From assembly GCA_903873955.1 (NCBI GenBank), contig CAIQQL010000079.1, positions 1-10,090 of the forward strand: a stretch of 10,090 nt of DNA. The letters run 5' to 3'. The notes beneath the pieces were generated by a model that had not been told where the DNA came from, did not search any database, and worked only from the letters and a program-made list of their open reading frames with translations. The position numbers and the translations under genes are program-made. The stretch comes from an uncultured archaeon (GTDB lineage Archaea; Nanobdellota; Nanobdellia; Pacearchaeales; GW2011-AR1). Positions within the stretch are counted from its first letter, which is position 1. Each line of letters starts with the position of its first letter. This document shows positions 1 to 6,904 of the stretch, one piece after another.

Positions 1-2
1 GG

Positions 3-149
3 GGACCATTTAATAGCAAATGCTGTCTTGCAGCTTTGGCCCTTCATACCGGCGTTGAAATCAATGCATTTCCTCATCGTCAACTTTTTGGTGCTTTTGG
101 AGCAGCACTGCGTGCTTATCAGAATTTAACCACTCATGAAAAAAACTAA
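3..149 (+). CDS. C-terminal fragment of a BadF/BadG/BcrA/BcrD-type ATPase (CoA-substrate enzyme activase)
   Basis: The window opens inside a reading frame that gives 48 residues before a TAA stop at 147-149. The peptide contains TGVEINAFPHRQLFGAFGAA followed by LRAYQN. This matches the end of the BadF/BadG/BcrA/BcrD ATPase family, where a 'vp.....GAlGAAl.A' motif closes the second actin-like ATPase lobe. Family members hydrolyse ATP to push an electron from a [4Fe-4S] cluster into a partner dehydratase or reductase. The N-terminal part, including the nucleotide-binding and cluster-binding residues, lies outside the window. The frame overlaps the start of the next gene by 14 nt, so the two are probably co-transcribed and translationally coupled. 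In many anaerobes this domain is fused to the downstream DUF2229/HgdB-like module; here the two are separate. The assignment rests on a short tail, so it is probable and not certain. Confidence 0.72.
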   Translation, partial: GPFNSKCCLAALALHTGVEINAFPHRQLFGAFGAALRAYQNLTTHEKN

Positions 150-2784
150 AAGCCAACCTCGCGTGAAGCAGAAAGGAAAACCAATGCCTAAGAAAAAAGA
201 GAAGGCTGTGAAGCAGGTAAGCTCCGCAAAAGAGAGCTTATTTAGGGGATTTGAAATAGCTGATTCCACTATTGAGCGAAAGAATCTTCCCTGCAGCCAA
301 TGTGTTGCTGAGAGCTGTGGTTTAAGGGACTGTAAACTTCAAGTTTTCAACATCGGTGAGGAAAAGGTCCTTTCTGGAGGACTATGCCCTAAGGGGAATA
401 CCCATCCTTCCCAAAGAAGAGCCCCAAATTATGTTGAGCTGTATAAATCTATCCTTTCTCGTCATCTTAATGAAGTCTCTTTTGCAATAGGGGATCTTTC
501 AGAGAGCAAAAGAAAACGTGTTTTCATGCCGCGAAGTCTGACCTTTCTGAATGAACGAGGTGTATATTTTGCTACCCTGTATGATGCCTTGGGCTTTGAT
601 GTCGTTCTCTCCCCTGAGTCGGATGACGAGATTGCTCAACTCGGAAAGACTTATGCACATTCAGAATCATGCTATCCAGTCATTCTTGCTCATGGTCATG
701 CAGCCTATCTCATGAAACACCTTCGGCCTGGCATCGATAAGATCTTCTTGGCAAATGTCATCCGTGCAGAAAACCTTAAACTTACCTTCTGCCCTTATGT
801 CTCATCTGCGGGGTTTGTCATCAAGGGTAATTTAGGCCTTTCTCAGACGGACGTATTGATGCCTCTTTTCTTTTTTGATAGCATTAAAAATCCCGTTGAA
901 GGGTATATCCTCAAGGATTTACAACGTGTCTTTGGAAAAGGAATGTTCTCCTTATCTCAAGTGCGCAATGCAATCACTCTCGCCCAACAACACCAGAAAT
1001 CGTTCCTTGATGAAGTCTATTCCAAAGGGAATTCTCTTGTGAAAGATCTGACGAAAAGACATGAACCTATCTTCATAGGTATTGGGAGAGGGTATACTAT
1101 TCTAGACAAAAAGGCAAGTTCAAAAGTGGATGATCTTTTTGCTACTCAGGGCCTGCATTTTATTCCTACGCTTTTCTTTAGTTATGACTCTATTGACGAA
1201 GCCCCCTTTGCAGAGAATATGTACTGGTATCAGGGCAAGCGTATGATTCAGGCAAATGTCGGTGTGGCCTTGCATCCACGAATGTTTCCCGTGAGGTTGA
1301 CCAATTTCAACTGTGGCCCTGATTCCATGCTGCTCGCCCATGAGGAAGATATTATGAGAAAGGCAGGGAAACCGCATCTTGTCCTTGAGACGGATGGACA
1401 TAACAGCAATGCCCAGTTTGGAACACGCATTGCTGCCAATTATGAAGTGGTGAGGATGTATAAGGAGCATAAGGTCACTCTTGCATCGCTCAAGGATATT
1501 CCCATTACTCCGACTCATGTTGAAAATAGAATAATCGGTCTTCCTAACATGGGAGACTCCTCATATGTAGTTGCGGCAGCATTTAGAGCCGCTGGGCTCA
1601 AATCTGAGGTTATGCCTACTTGGACTACTGAATCAATCTCCTTTGCAAAGAAATACGTGAGCACCAACACCTGCCGTCCCTTTTCATTCCAGGTAGGAGA
1701 TGCTCTTGCATGGTTTTCCTCCTTGCAAAAACGAGGGATTGATCCTAACCTCTCTGCAGCAACATTCTTACCTAAATCCTGCGGTCCTTGCAGGTTTGGA
1801 CAGTATTCTGTTGTGCTCCGTAAGATTTTTGATAGGGCTGGCTTTCAGGGTGTCCCCATCTTAGACCCTTCTGACAGGGAAGGATACCAGAACCTTGCTC
1901 TTCCTAAAGATAAAATCACTCTCATCTCTGCTCTTGCTTTCAAAGGGATGGTTGCAAATGACATCTTACTTAATGCTCTTCTCCGTACTCGTCCTTATGA
2001 AAAAGAGAGAGGGTTAGCAGAAACAATCTATCGTGAAGCACATGCCAAACTCGTCACTCTCCTTGAAAGCAATGTCTCTCTTGGAGAATTGGCTGGCATG
2101 ATGAAATCCTATGCGACCCGTTTTCAAAATGCCTGTAAGGATGTTCCCAGAAAACCTATTGTTTTGATGATCGGAGAGATTTTCATACGTTGCAATGAGG
2201 CTTCAAACGAAGACTCTATCAAAGTTTTGGAAAGGCATGGTCTTGAAGTCATACTAGAACCTTCTTCTGCTTGGGTCGACTATATCAACCGTGGTGGCGT
2301 TCGTGATTCTTGGCGAGAAAAAGATTATCAAAGACTCACCCTTTTCTTAATAAAACAGACGGTCATGGATCAGATATTCAAGCGTCTCTACAAACCGTAC
2401 AAATCCTATCTCGAAGGACGTAAACCCCATAATTCTCTTCATCTTATCGATGCTGCCGAAAAAGACCAGGTCTATAGCTATGATGTCCGCGGAGAAGGGT
2501 CGATCTCTATCGGCACACTATATGCCTTTTTGCATGGTGAGCTTTCTGTAGATGGCGTCTATCAGGTAGGTCCCTTTGGTTGCATGCAAGAGACCGTTGC
2601 CACCTCCAGGATCCAGGCATTACTCAATGAACGCCTGAGTTCCTCTTCTGAACCACAAGAATCTCTCATGCCTTATCTCTATGCCGTATTCGGAGAATCC
2701 AAGCTTTCTAATCTTGATGCCGAGATTGCTCTTTTTGCTGAAAACTGCCGTTTACGAAAATCCTTATCCAAGCCTCGCGAGTAA
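136..2784 (+). CDS. DUF2229/HgdB-like iron-sulfur protein, activase-associated (2-hydroxyacyl-CoA dehydratase-related)
   Basis: This 882-residue protein corresponds to the C-terminal two thirds of the large 'acyl-CoA dehydratase activase-related' proteins. A Lys-rich tail (1-26) precedes a cysteine cluster at C53, C56, C61, C66 and C84, likely Fe-S ligands. The DUF2229 region follows, with the PRSL motif at 132, LGFDVVLSPES at 152 and SESCYP at 176. Next come NCGPDS (392), LETDGHNSNAQFGTR (417-431), NTCRPF (511) and SCGPCRFGQY (548-557), all typical of the family. The HgdB-like part carries GEIFIRCNEASNE (680-692), RGEGS (785) and PFGCMQET (813-820). By family knowledge such proteins take ATP-driven low-potential electrons from a BadF-type activase, and the upstream overlapping gene encodes one; the substrate is unknown. 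The start at 136 is the longest. An in-frame ATG at 184 has a purine run (AAAGGA, 172-177) six nt upstream and is an alternative. Confidence 0.85.
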   Translation: MKKTKSQPRVKQKGKPMPKKKEKAVKQVSSAKESLFRGFEIADSTIERKNLPCSQCVAESCGLRDCKLQVFNIGEEKVLSGGLCPKGNTHPSQRRAPNYVELYKSILSRHLNEVSFAIGDLSESKRKRVFMPRSLTFLNERGVYFATLYDALGFDVVLSPESDDEIAQLGKTYAHSESCYPVILAHGHAAYLMKHLRPGIDKIFLANVIRAENLKLTFCPYVSSAGFVIKGNLGLSQTDVLMPLFFFDSIKNPVEGYILKDLQRVFGKGMFSLSQVRNAITLAQQHQKSFLDEVYSKGNSLVKDLTKRHEPIFIGIGRGYTILDKKASSKVDDLFATQGLHFIPTLFFSYDSIDEAPFAENMYWYQGKRMIQANVGVALHPRMFPVRLTNFNCGPDSMLLAHEEDIMRKAGKPHLVLETDGHNSNAQFGTRIAANYEVVRMYKEHKVTLASLKDIPITPTHVENRIIGLPNMGDSSYVVAAAFRAAGLKSEVMPTWTTESISFAKKYVSTNTCRPFSFQVGDALAWFSSLQKRGIDPNLSAATFLPKSCGPCRFGQYSVVLRKIFDRAGFQGVPILDPSDREGYQNLALPKDKITLISALAFKGMVANDILLNALLRTRPYEKERGLAETIYREAHAKLVTLLESNVSLGELAGMMKSYATRFQNACKDVPRKPIVLMIGEIFIRCNEASNEDSIKVLERHGLEVILEPSSAWVDYINRGGVRDSWREKDYQRLTLFLIKQTVMDQIFKRLYKPYKSYLEGRKPHNSLHLIDAAEKDQVYSYDVRGEGSISIGTLYAFLHGELSVDGVYQVGPFGCMQETVATSRIQALLNERLSSSSEPQESLMPYLYAVFGESKLSNLDAEIALFAENCRLRKSLSKPRE

Positions 2785-2785
2785 A

Positions 2786-2793
2786 TTTATATA
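2786..2793 (+). promoter_or_regulatory. TATA box for the metzincin gene
   Basis: TTTATATA lies just after the stop of the upstream gene. Its centre is about 25 nt before the ATG at 2815, the normal archaeal TATA-to-TSS distance, so transcription would begin at or next to the start codon (leaderless mRNA). The spacer is pyrimidine-rich and has no Shine-Dalgarno site. Confidence 0.7.
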
Positions 2794-2814
2794 CTAATTT
2801 CCCTCCTTCTGCTT

Positions 2815-3753
2815 ATGAGGGTGCTTGAAGTCTTAATTTTCATTCTTTTAGTCTTCTTGTTAGGGATAGGGTTTTTCTTCTTCTATCAGACATTGCATCC
2901 AACAACAGAAAGCTACAGTCTCGATAAAATCAACCTCACTGAATATAACCTCTCCTTCCATAGCAATCAGTTTATGCCGAATATGCGCTTTGCAACTTCT
3001 AACATTACCTACCTCATTGATCGTGCCTGCAACATCAAGAAAGTCGGGGAGATGCATGACGCATTCTTGCAGCTTTCTTCCGTGACGCCTCTGCAGTTTA
3101 TCCCTGTTTCCCAGGATCCTCAGATCAACGTCCTTTGTTCGGCCCCGACAACGACCAGTGAAGAACTTGGAGGATCAAACTACTATATTGCAGGAGAAGG
3201 AGGACCAACCGATGTCATCAACCTCAGTGGGGCAGGGTACCTGATCCGTGCCGGAAAAGTCGCTCTTTATCATCCTGAAAATTGCAATCAATCCAAACTT
3301 GCCCTTCACGAACTCCTGCATGTCTTGGGTTTTGACCACGACAAGAATTCCCAAAGCATCATGTTTCCCGTAACCAGTTGTGATCAGGTCCTCGACCGGA
3401 GTATCATCGATGATCTCAATACCCTTTATACCTCGCCTTCATTACCTGACCTTGCCATAGTGGATGTCCAGGCGAATCTTACTTCTTCAGGCCTTCTTTC
3501 CTTCAGTCTTTTTGTAGTCAATCGTGGATTTGCAGATGCCAATGCATCCGTATTGAACGTTCTTGTAGACAATATACAATCTAAACAATACACCCTCAAT
3601 GCAATCCACCCTGGTTCCAAGAGATATTTTGCAGTCTCCAATCTTCTGTTAAACGACAAGCCTCATTCACTTTCCTTTACTGTTTCTCCTGCCCAAGGAA
3701 ACGACGCGGCCCCTGCTGATAATCGCGTCGATCTACTTTTGTCAAGAGGTTAG
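2815..3753 (+). CDS. Membrane-anchored metzincin-type zinc metallopeptidase with C-terminal CARDB-like domain
   Basis: This 312-residue protein begins with a hydrophobic segment (about 3-24) that should act as an uncleaved signal anchor and place the rest outside the cell. The catalytic domain (about 45-205) contains the extended zinc motif HELLHVLGFDH (165-175). It supplies three zinc-binding histidines (165, 169, 175) and the general base E166. A Met-turn, SIM, follows at 181-183. This HExxHxxGxxH plus Met-turn arrangement defines metzincins, and it is closest in style to matrixins (M10). Residues about 210-312 begin PDLAIVDVQ, include VVNRGFADANA and end with a DNR motif, the pattern of CARDB, an Ig-like adhesion domain. 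Cysteines at 72, 108, 157 and 189 could form disulfides. No propeptide cysteine switch was recognised. The family is well supported; substrates (surface proteins, host or neighbour proteins) are unknown. Confidence 0.88.
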   Translation: MRVLEVLIFILLVFLLGIGFFFFYQTLHPTTESYSLDKINLTEYNLSFHSNQFMPNMRFATSNITYLIDRACNIKKVGEMHDAFLQLSSVTPLQFIPVSQDPQINVLCSAPTTTSEELGGSNYYIAGEGGPTDVINLSGAGYLIRAGKVALYHPENCNQSKLALHELLHVLGFDHDKNSQSIMFPVTSCDQVLDRSIIDDLNTLYTSPSLPDLAIVDVQANLTSSGLLSFSLFVVNRGFADANASVLNVLVDNIQSKQYTLNAIHPGSKRYFAVSNLLLNDKPHSLSFTVSPAQGNDAAPADNRVDLLLSRG

Positions 3754-3760
3754 GGTAATC

Positions 3761-3768
3761 TTTAAATA
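3761..3768 (+). promoter_or_regulatory. TATA box for the 166-residue hypothetical
   Basis: TTTAAATA is centred about 33 nt before the ATG at 3798. This predicts a very short 5' leader of roughly 8 nt, slightly longer than for the neighbouring genes. The nearby GGAAC before the ATG is a poor Shine-Dalgarno match. Confidence 0.6.
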
Positions 3769-3797
3769 GAACTCCGGCTTCTTTTTGTCAGGAACTC

Positions 3798-4298
3798 ATG
3801 GCCGAAAAAGAGCAGGTTATCAAGGAAAAAGTTGAATATAATGGTATTTTTGACTTCAAAGGTATTTATGGCTTTGCTCATAAATGGCTTAAGGAAGAGT
3901 CATACGGTGTCGTTGAGGAAAAGTATTCTGAGAAAGTTTCTGGCAATGCCAAGGACATCAATTTTGAGTGGAAGTGCTCCAAGAAACTTTCCGATTATTT
4001 CAAAGTCGAAGTCAGTGTAAAATTTGAGATTTCTGACCTTTCTGAAGTTGAAGTGGAAATCGATGGGAAGAAAAAGAAGACCAACAAAGGTAAGATCTCT
4101 ATAGAAGCCAAAGGGATTTTGGTTCGTGATCCGGACAGCAAGTGGGAAGATACGCAATTCTGGAGATTTATGCGTGATACCTATAATAAATATGTCATTC
4201 CTTCTCGCGTAGAAAGTATGCAAGATCGGGTCTTTTCTGATATCAAGTCATTTAAGGATGCTTTAAAAAGCTATTTAGAAATCGTCGGTAGAACTTAA
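3798..4298 (+). CDS. Conserved-looking soluble hypothetical protein
   Basis: This gene encodes a 166-residue, highly charged protein with no signal peptide, membrane segment or cysteine-rich motif; the single cysteine is C59. The middle (about 48-110) alternates hydrophobic and charged residues as expected for long beta strands (for example KVEVSVKFEISDL and VEVEIDG). A Lys-rich turn, KKKKTNKGK, lies at about 90-98. The C-terminal third is helical in character, with the aromatic-rich stretch FWRFMRDTYNKYVIPSR at about 122-138. The overall pattern, a curved sheet followed by a long helix, would suit a small START-like or polyketide-cyclase-like fold, but this is only an impression. I recall similar proteins in Woesearchaeota/Pacearchaeota genomes but cannot verify it here. 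It has its own TATA box and lies between envelope genes. Function not assigned. Confidence 0.75.
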   Translation: MAEKEQVIKEKVEYNGIFDFKGIYGFAHKWLKEESYGVVEEKYSEKVSGNAKDINFEWKCSKKLSDYFKVEVSVKFEISDLSEVEVEIDGKKKKTNKGKISIEAKGILVRDPDSKWEDTQFWRFMRDTYNKYVIPSRVESMQDRVFSDIKSFKDALKSYLEIVGRT

Positions 4299-4321
4299 AT
4301 TTATTGTTTTCAATACAAATA

Positions 4322-4330
4322 TTTATATAA
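4322..4330 (+). promoter_or_regulatory. TATA box for the surface protein gene
   Basis: TTTATATAA is centred about 25 nt before the ATG at 4351, again predicting a leaderless transcript. The preceding region (4298-4320) is strongly AT-rich and may also act as a T-rich terminator for the upstream gene. Confidence 0.72.
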
Positions 4331-4350
4331 TCCTTCTTTTTTCATTAACC

Positions 4351-5742
4351 ATGGAACATAAAAAAGGTGTGCTGTTCATTGCTTTTGCTTTAGTCTTTTT
4401 TCTCCTTCCGTTTGTACTCGCTGATATCGCTGTTGTTGATAAAATCGACAAAGGTTCAAGCGTCTTAGTGCGTGCAGGGGCCCCAGCCTATTATGATCTT
4501 GTATTAAACAATACCGATACTCCTCAAAGCATACAAGTCTACTCTTTGGCTGGTATGAACATCCAACCTACAGGGATTCTCAATGTTCCATCGGGAATCA
4601 GTACTGTTTCCTTGCAAGCTTATCCCGAAGATTCTTCAAAAGAACGTTATCGTGGTCCAAATATCCGTTTTGAGTATTCGATTAAGAATTTGAATAGTAG
4701 TAAAATCATCCCTGACTTTCTTTATATCTCCATTTATGAGCTTAGTGAATCATTATCTTTCAATGCGAACCAGATTCAATTAGGAGATACTCAAGCTCAA
4801 CTGCAGGTCAAGAACTTACAGAATGCCTACATCCAGAATCTCCGCTTGCATATTACTTCCTCTTTTTTTGATGTGACGCAAACAATTTCGTTGAAACCTA
4901 ATGAATCACAGACTCTCTCCATTCCTCTCAATAAAGACTACAAAGATGTAGTCGCAGGATCCTATCTCTTTACTGTCGAGGCCAGTGCAGACAATGCAGT
5001 GGCTCGTTTTGACGCTCCTGTGAATTATATCCAAAAGACAGACGTATCATCCCAGCAGACTACTCAGGGATTCTTAGTCAGAAAGGAAGTTGTGCAAAAG
5101 ACCAATATTGGCAATGTACCAACTGATGTGCAGTTGCAGGTGAAGAAAGATATTTTCAGCAGGTTGTTCACTATTTATTCTGTTGAGCCTACCAATACCC
5201 AACGTGAGGGATTCAATGTGGTTTATTCTTGGAACAAGAATCTTGCGCCTACGCAATCGTTCTCTGTGGTTGCGACGACCAATTACACCTTTCCATTCTT
5301 CTTTGTACTTTTAGTAGTTATTATTGCATTGTCGGTCTATGCTTATACTCGTACGAGTGTCGTGGTAAACAAAAGAGTCTCCTATGTGAAGACTCGTGGT
5401 GGGGAATTTGCACTCAAGGTTCGGGTACATGTCAAGGCCAAGAAGTTTGTCGAAGACCTACAAGTTGTTGACCAGCTTCCTGGAATGACTACGCTTTATG
5501 AGAAGTTTGGTATCAAACCTACCAAGATTGATACTGCAATGCGTCGTCTTACTTGGAATGTTGAACGTCTTAATGCCGGAGAGGAACGCGTCTTCTCTTA
5601 TATCATTTACTCTAAAGTGCGGGTTGTCGGTCGTTTTGAGCTTCCTTCCGCTTTGGTAGTCTTTGAGAGAGAAGGGAAGACCCATGAGGTTCTTTCCAAT
5701 CGAACTTTCTTTATCTCAGAGGTTACGCCTAGTGCGGATTAA
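4351..5742 (+). CDS. Single-pass surface/envelope protein with signal peptide and beta-rich domains
   Basis: This gene encodes a 463-residue protein. A signal peptide spans about 1-24 (Lys-Lys, a hydrophobic core, then FVLADIA with cleavage near A24). The extracellular part (about 25-310) is beta-rich, Asn/Ser/Thr-rich and has several N-glycosylation sequons (for example NNT, NSS, NES, NYT). It looks like two or more Ig-like/NPCBM-type sandwiches similar to archaeal COG1470-style surface proteins. One membrane helix lies at about 314-333 (FFFVLLVVIIALSVYAY), followed by RTSVVVNKR. A C-terminal domain (about 340-463) contains VDQLPGM, LTWNVERLNAGEERVFSYII and a final SNRTFF strand. That pattern resembles DUF11-like 'NV.v.D.LP ... 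L.W.i..L..GE' domains. Simple topology puts this last domain in the cytoplasm, which is unusual for such a fold. No enzymatic motif was seen; a role in cell-surface structure or adhesion is inferred. Confidence 0.78.
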   Translation: MEHKKGVLFIAFALVFFLLPFVLADIAVVDKIDKGSSVLVRAGAPAYYDLVLNNTDTPQSIQVYSLAGMNIQPTGILNVPSGISTVSLQAYPEDSSKERYRGPNIRFEYSIKNLNSSKIIPDFLYISIYELSESLSFNANQIQLGDTQAQLQVKNLQNAYIQNLRLHITSSFFDVTQTISLKPNESQTLSIPLNKDYKDVVAGSYLFTVEASADNAVARFDAPVNYIQKTDVSSQQTTQGFLVRKEVVQKTNIGNVPTDVQLQVKKDIFSRLFTIYSVEPTNTQREGFNVVYSWNKNLAPTQSFSVVATTNYTFPFFFVLLVVIIALSVYAYTRTSVVVNKRVSYVKTRGGEFALKVRVHVKAKKFVEDLQVVDQLPGMTTLYEKFGIKPTKIDTAMRRLTWNVERLNAGEERVFSYIIYSKVRVVGRFELPSALVVFEREGKTHEVLSNRTFFISEVTPSAD

Positions 5743-5764
5743 GCGGGGTTAATCTCCTCTCCTT

Positions 5765-6112
5765 ATGATTTTTCTTCATTACATCCTTCCTTTAGTCCTC
5801 TTTTATTTTCTTCGTGATAAACTTATGCTCTTGGGGTTATTATTAGGGAACCTTATCGACCTTGATCATGTCTACTATCGTATAATCGGCAAAGTTGGTT
5901 GGTTCTCTTCAGCCTGTTCCTCTTTGGGCAAGGAATGCAGTATCGGCTTTTATCCTTTGCATAACCCCTATTTGGCATTGCTTTTCTGTTTAGGCACACT
6001 CTTTCTTTTTTCAAAGAAGAAACCCCTACGTCTTTGCGGCTGGATTTTCCTTGGTGCATTCATCCATTATCTTCTGGACGCGCTTGCCTTTTTTAGCGGT
6101 GTTATGATCTAA
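5765..6112 (+). CDS. DUF6122-like small membrane protein (putative metal-binding)
   Basis: This gene encodes a 115-residue protein with about four hydrophobic segments (5-17, 20-31, 68-82, 90-108). Conserved polar residues sit at or near the membrane: H5, the IDLDH motif (D32, D34, H35), CSIGFYPLHNP (C58 to P68, with H66), and HYLLD (H101, D105). I recognise this set of Asp/His residues as the DUF6122 pattern. It is related in style to DUF457/YdjM-type membrane-bound metal-dependent hydrolases, where the Asp/His residues are thought to bind metal. Activity is unproven. The ATG lies 22 nt after the preceding stop and no TATA box was found at the usual distance. It is therefore probably read from the transcript of the upstream surface protein gene. 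No Shine-Dalgarno site is visible; the spacer is pyrimidine-rich. Confidence 0.78.
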   Translation: MIFLHYILPLVLFYFLRDKLMLLGLLLGNLIDLDHVYYRIIGKVGWFSSACSSLGKECSIGFYPLHNPYLALLFCLGTLFLFSKKKPLRLCGWIFLGAFIHYLLDALAFFSGVMI

Positions 6113-6114
6113 CG

Positions 6115-6126
6115 AAATATATAAAA
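6115..6126 (+). promoter_or_regulatory. TATA box for the HTH_10 regulator gene
   Basis: AAATATATAAAA is centred about 28 nt before the ATG at 6149, so the leader would be only a few nt. The spacer is CT-rich, as at the neighbouring starts. Confidence 0.68.
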
Positions 6127-6148
6127 GACCTCTCTCTTTCTAGTAGCC

Positions 6149-6814
6149 ATGTGGAACCTGAAATTTACCGTGCATAATCTAGACACTAGCTATGCTCTTT
6201 TGACGGAGAAGTACAAGGTTGTTGACTACATGTACCCTGTCGACTATTATGTCAAGGGCAATCGCATATTCATCCTGTGTGCCCATCTTCTGGAGGGAGA
6301 AGAATCTGAACGAAAAAAATATGCTCTAGCCTTAAAAAATCATAAAAAAACCCTTAACTTTGAAGACAATGGGAAACAAATCATCACTTTGATTAGGGAG
6401 GAAGAATCGTTATATTCCCATCTTTTTGATATTGAGCTTTTTCATCCTGCTCCCGTCATCATCAAAGAAGGGTATGAATACTGGAACATCTCCTCTTGGA
6501 ATAGGCGTGCTTTGGAAAAGTTAATTGAAGAAATTGAGAAATGGAGTCATAAATTTTCTGAATTCCATCTTCTAAACCTTTCTAAAGCTGATCTTTCAGA
6601 GATTTATTTTCCTAGAATTCTGCCTGAACTTCCAGAAAAACAGAAAAGGGCATTCGGTATTGCCATGGAAGAAGGATATTACACCTGGCCAAGAAAAGCA
6701 GATCTTGCGCATCTCTCGAAGAAGATGGGGGTATCTATATCCACTTATCAGGAACATTTACGAAAGGCCGAAGCTAAACTCCTGCCCTTTTTTGCAAGCA
6801 GCCTTCGTTTCTGA
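6149..6814 (+). CDS. Bat-type transcriptional regulator with C-terminal HTH_10 domain
   Basis: This gene encodes a 221-residue protein. Its C-terminus (about 158-213) is a clear bacterio-opsin-activator HTH (HTH_10). It begins LPEKQKRAFGIAMEEGYYTW, continues with PRKADLAHLSKKMGVS and ends in STYQEHLRKAEAKLL. The family signature of 'Q..al..A...GYy..PR...l..lA..lgis.sT..ehLR.Ae.kl' is complete. The N-terminal 150 residues show no GAF/PAS motif that I recognise. They contain short strands and an acidic helix (ALEKLIEEIEKW) and probably form an effector-binding or dimerisation region, as in small archaeal Bat homologues. It likely binds DNA and regulates transcription; targets cannot be read from the window. 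It has its own near-leaderless promoter and a T-run directly after the stop. Confidence 0.87.
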   Translation: MWNLKFTVHNLDTSYALLTEKYKVVDYMYPVDYYVKGNRIFILCAHLLEGEESERKKYALALKNHKKTLNFEDNGKQIITLIREEESLYSHLFDIELFHPAPVIIKEGYEYWNISSWNRRALEKLIEEIEKWSHKFSEFHLLNLSKADLSEIYFPRILPELPEKQKRAFGIAMEEGYYTWPRKADLAHLSKKMGVSISTYQEHLRKAEAKLLPFFASSLRF

Positions 6815-6827
6815 TTTTTTATTTCTT
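6815..6827 (+). terminator. T-rich terminator-like tract after the regulator gene
   Basis: A run of six T, then A and TTTCTT, starts immediately after the TGA stop. Archaeal RNA polymerase commonly stops at such T-tracts without a hairpin. No stem was seen here. Confidence 0.4.
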
Positions 6828-6874
6828 GAATAATCTTGTGACTACAGCTTGGTGATTAATTTCCTGCCCTCTAA

Positions 6875-6883
6875 TTTAAATAT
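6875..6883 (+). promoter_or_regulatory. TATA box for the Tat-exported protein gene
   Basis: TTTAAATAT is centred about 26 nt before the ATG at 6905, predicting a leaderless mRNA. An AGGAT sequence 4-8 nt before the ATG could look like a ribosome site, but it would lie upstream of the predicted transcription start. Confidence 0.65.
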
Positions 6884-6904
6884 CCTTTTTAATATAGGAT
6901 TAGT

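Noticed and set aside
1120..1518. Minus-strand open frame of 132 codons inside the DUF2229/HgdB gene
   Set aside because: It lies opposite well-conserved family motifs of the plus-strand gene and has no recognisable domain or promoter.
3900..4223. Minus-strand frame opposite the 166-residue hypothetical
   Set aside because: The plus-strand frame has a TATA box and fits between neighbours on the same strand. The minus frame has neither.
5229..5471. Overlapping 80-codon plus-strand frame inside the surface protein gene
   Set aside because: It is an alternative frame over the membrane helix region. It is cysteine-rich by chance, and its start has no promoter.
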